A DNA stretch of 64,000 nt from Fragaria x ananassa. Taxonomy: Eukaryota; Streptophyta; Magnoliopsida; Rosales; Rosaceae. Numbering within the stretch: position 1 is the first letter of the stretch; the number at the start of each line of letters is the position of its first letter. The notes under the pieces are model-generated. The model had not been told where the DNA came from, searched no databases, and saw only the letters and a list, made by a program, of their open reading frames with translations. Positions 26,042 through 36,355 of this stretch are shown in pieces. The position numbers and the translations under genes are program-made. The DNA lies in assembly GCA_034370585.1 (NCBI GenBank), contig CP139762.1, positions 22,484,001 through 22,548,000 on the forward strand. Direction: 5' to 3'.

Positions 26042-26112
26042 GCACCAGTGGTTTAGTGGTAGAATAGTACCCTGCCACGGTACAGACCCGGGTTCGATTC
26101 CCGGCTGGTGCA
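26042..26112 (+). tRNA. trnG-GCC: tRNA-Gly (anticodon GCC)
   Basis: A 71-base tRNA with a paired acceptor stem (GCACCAG / CTGGTGC), D-arm region GTTTAGTGGTAGAA, anticodon loop CTGCCAC with GCC, and T arm CCGGGTTCGATTCCCGG. It matches the usual plant nuclear tRNA-Gly(GCC), except that the common GGTCTAG is GGTTTAG. A run of T from 26117 serves as Pol III terminator. It stands between two MITEs. Confidence 0.95.
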
Positions 26113-26560
26113 TCTATTTTTTTTTTCTGACAATAGGAAAAATATTATTATTGGAAATATATACATGATGAAGTTTAAACGTATAATGAATGATATTTTA
26201 TGAGTTATTGAGACCTCCAAACGTAAAATATTATTATTGGTAATATTGACCTTCCTTTGTTATGAGTTATTGAATGACAATTATCTCCTCTTAAGTAATG
26301 ACTAGTAAGGATAATAATCATATAAAAAGAAGTACATTTATTTTCTCCGGACTTTCCAATTCGATAATTAAATGATTTGTATTCTTTATTATTTTTCTTT
26401 TATATTTTTAATTTCTAATTTACTATTTTCTAAATTTTACTACATATCATGTATTTAATTAGAACTAAAACAATGATCAATATCGACCGTACGACATAAA
26501 TTTTTTTACTATCATACATGTTGAAAGCATATATATACAAGGTGAAGGAATATATATATA
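26113..26560. other. AT-rich spacer, no gene
   Basis: Pol III terminator T-run, then AT-rich sequence. A motif TAAAATATTATTATTGG recurs at about 26145 and 26225. Nothing else recognised. Confidence 0.5.
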
Positions 26561-26970
26561 CCCTTCCATAAGACCCTTCTACTAAGGGATCCCTTTTTTT
26601 TGACATATATGAGGGATGAAGGATTACACCAACTTTTCGATCACAAAATCACATCTCCACCGTTCAATATGTAGTTCTATATGAGTAGATCACTTCTGCA
26701 AATTTTCAGAAATTTTGGTAATTGTTAAAGCATTCAAAACTACGATTTATAATTATAAACATGAATGGTTCATGTTTGGCAGATTTAGTTCATTCATTGA
26801 TTTAATCTTGTTCGACACCTTAACGATCACCAAATTAGCTGAAAATTTGCAGAATTAATCTATATAAGGATCAACAAACTGAACGGTGGAGATTCAAAAA
26901 TATAATCGAAAAGTTGGTGTAATCCCTCATCCCTCATATAAACAAAAAAAAAGGATCCCTTAATGGAAGG

Positions 26971-26971
<1 letters not shown>
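26561..26971. mobile_element. Second fold-back MITE of a related family
   Basis: CCCTTCCAT on the left and ATGGAAGGG on the right are the ends of long imperfect inverted arms. The arms share AGGGATCC, ATGAGGGATGA, GGATTACACCAACTTTTCGAT and CACCGTTCA, and run inward to the TTAACGATCACC / GGTAATTGTTAA region. The loop contains AACATGAATGGTTCATGTTTG, nearly the same core as the MITE at 25539-25955. It sits in an AT-microsatellite, so a target duplication cannot be told apart. Confidence 0.8.
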
Positions 26972-27003
<32 letters not shown>

Positions 27004-27005
<2 letters not shown>

Positions 27006-27236
27006 GTCCGGTTCAAGAGCCATTGTTTTTTACACACTTTTTGACACTCATTCGTGGTCTTTAGATTTTAAAATTTTTAACGGTCTAGATTACTTGCTAA
27101 TATGATGTCAACAAAAAGAATGTGATGTGGAAAGCGACATGAATTTACCTATTTTCATAACAAATTAGATTTATTTTTATTTATTAAAATAAAAAATTAA
27201 ATCCAATTCTAACTTGGAAAATCATAAATCAAATCG
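27004..27236 (+). repeat. Left terminal inverted repeat of the MULE
   Basis: Pairs with the right repeat over almost its whole length. Compared with the right arm, it contains about 40 extra bases (around GAAAGCGACATGAATTTACC) between the GTGATGTG and TAGATTTATTTTT blocks, so one arm has gained or lost a segment. Confidence 0.9.
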
Positions 27237-27589
27237 TATACATTAAAAAGAAAGAAAAGAAAAGAAGAACGTCAGAAGAAGAACGTCCACAAGAAGAAAT
27301 AAGAATAAGAAGAAACGACTAACAACAAGAGCGTAGAAGAACAAACAGTGAAAGCACCATCTCTAACTCGATTATCTCATCTACCAATGTACAACAAGAA
27401 TACAGGTACGTAAGAACATAATTATCTTCTTCTTTTTTGTCGACATAGCATTACAGATAACTAGATTTAGGGTTTAGGGTTTAGTAATTGAATCGAAGTT
27501 TATGGTATTTGATATATTTATACTGCCAAGGAAACCTACATCTTGTATAGCCCATAAAAACTAAAGAAACTAAATTGACATGGGGTACA

Positions 27590-29797
27590 TGTCACGCCCC
27601 GAATCTTAAATTTTACCTTAATTATTAGCATGGTGGTAATAAAAGTTTTTACCGTTTTCGTCATTAAGTGTTTAATTTAATTAGTTCCCAAAAGGTGTTG
27701 AGGGACTAATATTTTGAAAGAATTATTCGTAGGAGAAAAATATGACGACGGTAAAAATGGTAAATTTTAGCTAGTAAAAGGTAATTTTTATTGGGGTATT
27801 ATTTTGGGGTGTTGAATTTTAGAATGGGTTTTGTATTTAGTTGGACCGGGCCTTGATTTTTGGTCAAAGCCCGTGTTTTTCTCCCTCTCTCTCCTCCCGG
27901 TTTTCTCTCCCCCAAGCCCTCACTGTCAGAAATCTTTCCGGCCGCCGTTCGCCGCCGTCCGGCCGCCCCAACCCGCCGCATCGGTCCCAAACATTCGGTC
28001 TCCGACCCAGCTGCAATTCTAGACCGGTGTCAGCCTCCCTAGCGCCGCCGTGAAGGAGGAATCAACGTCGAAAGCCCCGACTGCCGAAAATGTTTTTTTG
28101 CCGGAACTCCTTCCTCCGGCCGCCATAGCCGTCGAGCCTTGGCTCAAAAGGAAGCCCTCCTCTCGTGCTTCAATCCCTCCAAAGGGCTCGCTCCATCTCA
28201 AGCTAGGTAAGGAGAAATCGGTAATGGAAATTCTAGGGCTTTATTGTGTGTTTGTGTTCGATTGACATAGTTAGGCTTAGAATTGGAGTCTGTGGTAGTT
28301 AGGAATGTTGTAGAGGAGGTTGAGAGGAAGGTGCTGCCAAATTTTGGTGAGCATCGGAGGTCGCCGGAGTTGGTCGCCGGCCGCCGAGAAAATGTTTTTG
28401 GTAGAGAATATTATGAGGAGTTTATTGGAATGAGTTTTAGAATTTTTAGAGGAGTTTTGGATAGGTTTTGGAATTGTTTAAGTTTGGTATTTTTGGCGAA
28501 TTAATAAGTTAAAATCCGGCCATTGGATTATTTTGTGATTAGGACGTTGAATGGTGATTTTTGAGGATGTCGTTATTTATGGAGTTTTGTGGTTGACGGT
28601 GAAGTTAAGATTTAGGGCGATAGGCATGGTTGAGCGCTAGAAGCTCATAGTTAATTATGCCTATTTTATTTAAGCGTCGGTGTTTATTTTAAGGAATTAT
28701 TTAGGTTTTGGAATAGGACGCGAGAAGGCTCGAGCAGAGGAGACCTCCGACCGACGTCAGACTTAGGCCTAAGTTGTGAGTGGACCTTCGTTTTAAATAA
28801 TGTGTTTGAATTGCTTTATTGTTGAATAATTTCCTTTGTTGGAATTTTAACTGGAATTTAGAATTTCGGTGTTTATACGCTTTTATTGACGTTTTTGAGA
28901 ATAGTATGTATATGAGTGAACGCTGGCTATCTATACGTGATTTCCCCCCATAATGAGGTAAAATGCCATTATGAGGTGACGTGAGCGTTAGACGCAAGCA
29001 TCGTAGCCCTGTACAACTTTCTACTTTTTGAGTTTATTCTATGTTTTTACCTTCATTCATAGAATTCGTACAAGGAGTAAGCATGTATATTTATACCCAC
29101 TCGGTCGTTTCCCCCATACTGAGGAAAAATGCCATTATGAGGTGACGTGAGCGTTAAAAGCGAGCGTAGTAGCCTGGTATGACTATCTACTTTAAAACTT
29201 ATTCATAGATAGCATACATGAAGTAGACGAGTGTTAATACATACTGATATATATATATATATATATAATTTTAGCCTGAGAGGCTGTTTTTGTTTAAGAT
29301 TTGGAGACTAGCCGGAACTAGTCGTTTTCCTTGATAATTTTCTTGGGGAAATATTGTTGCTTGTCAAGATTATTTTGTCCACTCACTCTGACGTGATTAA
29401 ATATTTTCCCCTGGGTTTTTCCTTCGTTTTTAAATGCCTAGTCTGCAGAGTTCGGGTGGGGTCTTAAAGGAGGCGACGAGGCATAGTCACTCATTTTTCC
29501 ACTACTGTTCGCCAATAGGTTATCTGTTTATCCCACTAAGATTCTTAGCCGCTTCCGTTGTCTTTCTTGTAGTAGCTCTGAATACTTTCGGAAAATAACT
29601 GTTTATTATTTTATTCAGTTATTTGGATTAAGTGGAAAATTTATATTATTGGTTAAGAGTGTTCTTTTAATTTTTCCGGGTTAGGGTTGTCCATTTTCAA
29701 GGGAGGTTTTCCGAGTTCTTCGGTAAATTTTCCTTGGAGGTGGTCCCCGCATGACTTACCTCGGGTTTCAGGGTGAAATTCGGGGTGGGTCTTGACA
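27590..29797 (+). mobile_element. Solo LTR of a Ty3/gypsy-type retrotransposon nested in the MULE
   Basis: Begins TGTCACGCCCCGAA and ends TTCGGGGTGGGTCTTGACA, the TG..CA boundaries and CGCCCCGAA/TTCGGGG pairing seen in large plant gypsy LTRs. GTACA occurs immediately on both sides (27585-27589 and 29798-29802), a perfect 5-base target duplication, so this is a clean solo LTR left by LTR-LTR recombination. Within it, a block of about 95 bases around ATGCCATTATGAGGTGACGTGAGCG is repeated (about 28937 and 29107). Short GC-rich frames at 27830-28200 are chance. Confidence 0.9.
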
Positions 29798-29802
29798 GTA
29801 CA

Positions 29803-30129
29803 TATATGTATGGTTGCCTTTCGTAAGTGTAGGGTTTTAGGGTTCTATGTTTTTCTTTGAATAAGGGTTCTTTGTTTAAAGGTCACAAATTTGTTTTGAC
29901 AAATAAAAAAAAAAATTGAAGTTTTGTACTTGAATGCAAAAGAAGAGCTTACGATTGTTTTCCATGTATATATATTAGAGGAGCTTTTGTGCAACTTAGT
30001 TAAAGCATCTTATACCTTTTTTTTCCCTTATGTGTATGTTATCATACTTCTGTTTGTTGTCGAACTCTCATACACTATATCTAGGATTTCAGTTAGCCAC
30101 TGCCTATTCTAGGGATATATTCTTCTTAA
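29803..30129. other. 5' region of the MULE transposase gene
   Basis: AT-rich, with no coding signature. Presumably leader or promoter of the transposase pseudogene. Confidence 0.4.
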
Positions 30130-32683
30130 ATGAATCATGCAGTAGCCTCGATGGACTTAACTTCAGAAGATGGCAATCTTGGATCCTCAATGAACCGATT
30201 ATCAAGCGACGAGGCAGCTGGTCACCATTCTCTAGAAATAGATGATCGAAAATTAAAAACACCTTATGTGGGAATGCAATTTGAAACATTGGAAGATGCC
30301 GGAAAATATTATGAAGATTACGGTCGACATGAAGGTGTTTGGATTCGAATTCGAAGTGCATCGAAGTCTAGATCACATTCAAAGGAAGTGACATGTAGAT
30401 CATTTGTTTGTGCACATCAAGGTAAACATGCAATGCAAAATCCAGAGGATGTTCTGAAAGAGAAAGACGAGATAGAGAAGAACGATGAGGGAGAAACATG
30501 TGACCTACAGATTGAAAAGAAAAGGCATACAAGTTGTTCAACTATTAAATGTGGGTGTGAGGCTAATATGCGAGTCCTTCATGATAAATGGATTAATAAG
30601 TGGAAGGTTTCAATCTTCAATGACATCCCCAACCATAAAGTAGTGACACCAGCTTGAAGAATGATGATGAAGTCAAATAGGCATATGCTCGATGCAACAA
30701 AAGATTTAACAAAAGCTTTCCAGAAATAGAATTTACAAATCAGTAAGCTTCCTTCAATTGGTGGTTCTCATAATATTGGGTTTGACAATAGGGATTGTTA
30801 TAATCATTTAAGAAACGTGAAACACAAGGAGTTAGAATATGTAGATGCACAGTCAGTCCTTAATTATTTTAGGAAAAAACAAGCAGAAAATCCACAATTC
30901 TTTTATGCTATCCAGTGTGATAAAGATGGTAGAGCTACTAATTTTTTTTGGGTGGATTCCAGATCAAGGACGACGTATCAATACTTTGGGAATGTAGTGA
31001 CATTCGATACAACATATCGAACAAACAAGTATGACATGCCATTTGCACCATTTACAGGAGTAAACCATCACTTCTAATCCATACAATTTGGATGTGCCCT
31101 TTTACAAGATGAGACAGAGTCAACATTTCTGTGGTTATTTGAGACGTGGCTTGAAGCTATGGGAGGTCGACATCCATTATGTATTATCACTGACCAAGAT
31201 TTGGCAATGAAAGGAGCAATTGCTAAGATTTTTCCCAATACTCGTCATCGCCTTTGCATTTGGCATATAAAGAAAAAGTTTGGTGAAAAATTGGCACATG
31301 TTTATTATAAAAAGTCCAACTTCAAGACTAGCATGAAAAAATGTATATGGGCAACATACAGAGTAGAGGATTTTGAAGAGCAATGGAAGAAACTAATTGA
31401 TGAGCATGGATTGGGAAACAATGATTGGCTACAACAACTATATGAAATTCATGAATCTTGGGTTCCGGTATATAACCACAACACATTTTTTGCCGGAATG
31501 AATACAACAGGGCGTAGTGAAGGCACTAATGCATTTTTTGATGACTTTTTCACATCAACGACAAATCTGAGAGAGTTTTTCGTGAAGTATGAACAAGCCT
31601 TACAGAAGATTGTTGCAAGGGAAAGTAGCGAGGATTTTACATCAGAGCATAAATATCGTATTGTGGATGATGACGACTTTTTTTTGAAACATGCAACACA
31701 TGTGTATACTAGAAATATATTTGAAAAATTCAAGAGTGAATGGTCTAGAGTCAAACGACTCAAAGTTGAAGAAAGAGGCCTGGACAATCAATTTCATAGA
31801 TACTCAGTGATGAAGAAAACTGAGAACTCAAAAGAGTTTTTGGTGGAGTTGAATTTGCAAACACATGAGGGTAAATGTGAATGCCAAAATTTTGAATTTG
31901 TCGGAATAATTTGTCGGCATATTATGAAGGTGTTTGTTCGTCAAGATATCGATACAATACCGTCCCACTTTATTCTTCCCAGATGGAGGCAAGGAGCAAA
32001 TAAGTTTATAGTTATGGATTCTGAAGCCTTAGTAAAGAATGATGGTAAGGAGCATTCATAAGCATTGCGATTTAGTCATATGTGTCGGAGAGCCACTCAA
32101 CTAGCTTGTTATGCAGCACCCTCTAATAAGGCCTACACAATTTACATGGATGGTTTAGATGAATTGTCAAAAAAAAATTCAGAAGTTAATAAGGTGTCAA
32201 AAGAAGATGTTATGGAGTCTGAAGATGATGTTTTCCAAGATGAATCAGATCAATGTACAAGTAAGTCTTCTGAGCAATTACTTTTGGATCCAAATATCTC
32301 AAAAACTAAGAGTAGAAAGAAGGATGAGAATAGCAGAAGAAAAACAAAAAGTTCTAAAAGGATTAAAGGTGGCATGGAGTTAGCTCAAAACAAGAAGAGA
32401 AAGTGTACAATGTGTCAACAGCCAGGACGACATAATAGGCTTACTTGCAATTTAAATCCAGATGCAAAAAGAAAACCGAGTGCTTCTACAGATCAAAGTT
32501 AACTTTTCTCCTCCTTTTCTTTGTCGAATCAAATCGTTTCACTTGATGTGTAAATTATGATAGTTTTTGACATTTTCATCTTAATATGTATTTTTAGGGA
32601 ATAAGAATATGTTAGAGTTAGACAGAGTTTTGGACGAGGAAGATTCAGATGAGGAAGCTTCAAACAGTGACCATGAGGAATAA
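30130..32683 (+). pseudogene. FAR1/FHY3-type MULE transposase, broken by four in-frame stops
   Basis: One reading frame carries the family domains in order. A FAR1 DNA-binding domain is at 30250-30650 (G-M-Q-F-E-T-L-E-D-A). The MULE transposase core is at 30817-31700, with D in T-F-D-T-T-Y-R-T-N and D in I-T-D-Q-D-L-A-M. A SWIM zinc finger is near 31880 (C-E-C-Q-N-F and C-R-H). A C-terminal zinc knuckle follows near 32400 (C-T-M-C-Q-Q-P-G-R-H). Stops TGA 30655, TAG 30727, TAA 31075 and TAA 32059 interrupt it, but no frameshift was found. A final acidic exon (32598-32683), joined in phase from a donor near 32500, still looks intact. Jittery- or FAR1-like MULE transposases are the nearest known kin. 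A domesticated FAR1 gene is unlikely given the flanking TIRs. Confidence 0.88.
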
Positions 32684-33187
32684 AATTGATTTATTTTTTT
32701 CTTTTGTTAAGCCCAGTAGATATTATTGGTTTGGTTTGCTATTGTTTATTTAAGATGATTGATTTTGTATTGGATGCATTCAGAGAATGATATGTATAAT
32801 TATTCATTTTTAATGTGCTAGTAGACCAATATCTGCTACGTACTAGTTGAATTGTAGAGGTTTCAATTGCTAAAAAATTTAATTTGATCAGCCTTGTTTT
32901 ATGATCAGCAATAAGACAAGTAAGTTATTATTGTAATGTTCGAAAGAATCATAAGCGATTCAGTTGGCTAATATAGCAGTTTATCTACATATATAGGGTG
33001 GTTAATTTTTCTTGTCTTGCAAAAATAAACAGACAAAAATCTAAAGGCGTTTGGCACTAAGCATACCCAATATAAATGATAAAAATTAAGTGTTTTGGGT
33101 AGAGAAGCCAAGAATTGCACTGAGCGAAGTACCGGAGAACCAAATGGGTGTCGAGGAAATATTTTTTTTCTTGGTACCGGATCTGGT
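32684..33187. other. 3' interior of the MULE
   Basis: AT-rich sequence between the transposase pseudogene and the right TIR. No gene seen. Confidence 0.5.
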
Positions 33188-33383
33188 CGATTTGATTTTT
33201 GATTTTCCAAGTTAGAATTGGATTTGGTTTTTTATTTTAATAAAGAAAAATAAATCTACACATCACATTTTTTTTGTTGACATCATATTAGCAAGTAATC
33301 TAGACCGTTAAAAATTATAAAATCTAAAGGCCACGAATGAGTGTCAAAAAGTGTGTAAAAACAATGGCTCTTAAACCGGACCC
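33188..33383 (-). repeat. Right terminal inverted repeat of the MULE
   Basis: Reverse complement of 27004-27236, ending AACCGGACCC at 33383 and followed by the second copy of the TATATATAT duplication. Confidence 0.9.
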
Positions 33384-33392
33384 TATATATAT

Positions 33393-34239
33393 ACACGCAA
33401 AATCAAATCAATAATAAAAAATTAAATAACAATTGAAATAATTTCATGATGTACATGAAATAAAGGGAAATAAAGAACATACATAGTATACAATTGTTAT
33501 TCTTGATCGTTTAACACAAGTAAAATAGAAAAAGAAAATCTAATTTGGTAAATATAATTTTTTTATAAGTTTTTTTATTAAATAAACAACTAATATGCTA
33601 CAACGAGTCTACTGTGAGTTGAATTTACAACCTCTCACTTGAGACGGTACTGGGCTGGTAAATATAAGTTTTTGAAACCCAATACTTTGTGTTATATGAT
33701 TTTTAAGAGAAAAATAGACGTCATTGAAATTTTTTTATTACAAATTGATCAAATAATGGAGGTTGGGTGACATTCTATTAGAAATAAAAAATTTATCAAG
33801 GAATTGAGTTCGTGAAAGAGGTTTGAAAGAAAAAAAATCAAGGAATAGAGGTCTCAATGATAGCATGTAAAAAAATAATAATTAAAAGAATGAGAGGTCT
33901 AGAGAATAAATAAGAGGTATAATGAGTAAAATATCAAGATATATGTGAATAACATATCTAAGGTTATTTTAGGAATTTGAAAGGAGATCTAGTGAGCAAA
34001 TACTTGTAGTGAAAATTAAAAAGGAGGTGCAAAGAGCATGAAAGGTATACTAAGTAAATTTTGAGGTCCCAATAACCGTACTCTTTGTTTTATACGACAG
34101 TTACCAATTCATTATTCAAGCATATATAATAAAAGTAATTAGTTGCTATTGTAGTATGTTTGTGTTCTTTAGCTTTTTTTTAGTTGAGTTATTAGAGGGA
34201 ATTAAATTAATCGATTGGCACACCGCACACCAGCACCTA
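33393..34239. other. AT-rich spacer, no gene
   Basis: Low-complexity AT-rich DNA with no convincing coding frame or structured element. Confidence 0.5.
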
Positions 34240-34440
34240 AGTCACCTAAGATCTACGCTTACACTAGGATCACAGACTCATACACTCATCTCAAGTACTT
34301 TGAATCCGCAGTTCACGGCAAGTACAACGAACCACAACAATGCATTGTTATGCCATCTCTTCCAACAAACCCTCACCAAAGACGCGATGTCTTGGTTTTA
34401 CGAGTCATTGCCGAATTCAATCGATTCATTTCGTAAATTG
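34240..34440 (+). pseudogene. Ty3/gypsy gag remnant, frameshifted
   Basis: Two overlapping frames together resemble the gypsy retrotransposon gag domain (Retrotrans_gag). One frame gives a Y-T-H-L-K-Y-F-E-S stretch. The other then gives L-F-Q-Q-T-L-T-K-D-A-M-S-W-F-Y-E-S-L-P-N-S-I, the conserved W-F/S-L-P-N-S-I block. The frame switch near 34335 and the abrupt end at about 34440 show a broken fragment. It joins directly to a copia fragment in the opposite orientation. Confidence 0.6.
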
Positions 34441-34442
34441 TA

Positions 34443-36355
34443 GGATACCAAAAGTGAGCTAGCAGCGCTGGCAGAAGACAAAGGCCCGCTAGGGGCTCAC
34501 AAGGGCTCGGCAGGGCGCGACCAAGGGCCTGTCCACGAGCGGGACATGCTGGGGCGTGGTATTGCAGAGCGGAAAGACAAGTGCGCACATGGGTTTGTCC
34601 GGGGCTCGGTCGTCACACAACAGCGCACATGGGAGCGACCAGGGCTCAACGAAGCTCAGTGGCATCCAACAACACACAGGGGCGCGGCCGAGGCGCGGCA
34701 AGGGCCTTGCTGCTGGCATGGGCTCGACAAGGGCTCGCTAGGGGAGCGCTGCCGACACAGACGTGCGGTAGATCTCAACAGCTTGCAGCAGGGGCCCCTT
34801 AGGGGTTCACAACAGGCACTAGGGCTTGACATGTTGCGGCATGCTTCGACAGGGGCCCTTTAAGGGCACAAGCAGCTGCCCAGCGCACACAGCGCACATC
34901 AGGGACGCTCAGGGGCACTACACAACTGCCAATACACGACAGCTTGCTACCTTGGTGTATTTTGGCAGATTTTTCGCAATTGTTTTCATGTTTTGCCATT
35001 CTTCATGCCATAACCAATTCAAGGATCACAAATACATGTGGATTTAGCATTTTTGCCATGTAATGAAGCGTTTAGCTTTGTGCAATTCAAACCAATGATA
35101 TGAGAATAAAATTCTCAATCCATTCAACACATTTGAACATAAAGGAGAGATTTTATTCATGCCAACTAAAAAATACATCAAAGATGTCTAATTCCATAAA
35201 AACTGATTGAAGAGTCGAAAATAACTGTGGCTAAACAAGTGCCAAACAAAAAATAACAGAGAAAAAACATCTAATCAAAAGAGTTTAATCAAAATTCGCA
35301 GCATCCAAATGCGCATGACTAGCTTGCTTCTTAGCTACAAAATTTGCTATGGTGAGATTGGTGGAAGGCTTAGCACCAATGTCATCTCCCCCAGTAAAGT
35401 TAGCTTCTTGAGCCAAGTACTGCTAGTGTCTTCTGTAGGTATCTCTAACATCCTCGCTGGCACGACAATCTTCGTGCATATGGGCATTACAGCCGTAGTG
35501 AAAGCAAGGAAGACCATTGAGATGAGTTCAATGCAATAGAAGTTGGCGGATGGCTTGCCATCCTTCCGGCAACGCTGGAAACTGTACATCATGTACGTAA
35601 TCAAAAAGGAGCTTTAAGTCATTCCACAGTTCTTTGGGATCCATTATCATCAGATATTGCATCTTCAATTCCTTATGGATATGGCGCCTCAGAAACATGA
35701 GGACTTGGGCTTTGATCATCTCACTGGAACCGCATCTGGGCCATCAGGAGGAAAAATAGTGGAAGTAAATCTTTTTCCGACGAACAATCGTGTAACATCG
35801 GATGCTCATTGAAGATAATTATTGCCTTGTACATCGAGGATCTCAAACTCAGGCCTTGGAGGCGCAGTCATCTACAAAAGAAAAGGGGATTGGAATTAGT
35901 GAACCAATGATGTGGTCATAAAATCGATGCAAATAAAAGTAGGTGACGCGTAATCGTAGTCACAATCGATTCTTCCCTTATAGGCGACGCTCACAGCTGT
36001 CGTAGCGACACGTAATCGCAGTCGCAAATATATGGTGACACGTTTTTCGCAGTCACAAAGTTTAATAGAGGATGAGAGCCCCAACAAAACTCCAAAACCC
36101 TATCCCCCCCCCCCCCAAAACCCAATCCCGTCATAGAGAGGGGATAAATGGAAAAATTACTAAGCCCGAACTATGAAGTGAAATTCGGAAAGCAATAACC
36201 ATAATTAAAAATTTACCTTTGATGAGTTTGAGTCGATTGTAGGCTTCGACAGAGAGTTGGGAACCTTTCTGTCTTTCTTTGGAAGATGAGGAATCTTGAA
36301 ATCTTTGGCTTCTAAAGGCTGCCGAGAGGAGAAATAACTTTTCACCTACTTATGC
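34443..36355 (-). mobile_element. Truncated copia fragment (gag region)
   Basis: About 1.9 kb highly similar to 42676-44475, the 5' half of the copia element at 40461-45059, in the same (minus) orientation. It carries a decayed gag with A-Q-V-L-M-F-L-R-R-H-I-H-K-E-L-K-M-Q-Y (35550-35715), the UBN2-type gag block common in plant copia elements. Similarity starts near 34443 and stops near 36355, and no LTR is present, so it was truncated at both ends. It includes the same GC-rich segment (34460-34930). A run of 12 C is at about 36104-36115. Confidence 0.8.

Larger units (their letters stand above)
27004..33383 (+). mobile_element. Mutator-like element (MULE) with FAR1-type transposase
   Basis: A 6.4-kb element begins GGGTCCGGTT and ends AACCGGACCC. 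Its terminal inverted repeats are about 200 bases, and a 9-base duplication (TATATATAT) flanks it at 26995-27003 and 33384-33392. Long TIRs and a 9-base duplication are hallmarks of Mutator elements. The duplication is low-complexity because the target was an AT repeat, so its weight is limited. Inside are a dead FAR1/FHY3-type transposase gene (30130-32683) and a nested solo LTR (27590-29797). Without the LTR the element was about 4.2 kb. Confidence 0.9.

Noticed and set aside
27831..28201. Pro/Ser/Arg-rich open frames in several frames
   Set aside because: They lie within the solo LTR (27590-29797), are open in overlapping frames because of local GC richness, and have no family resemblance.
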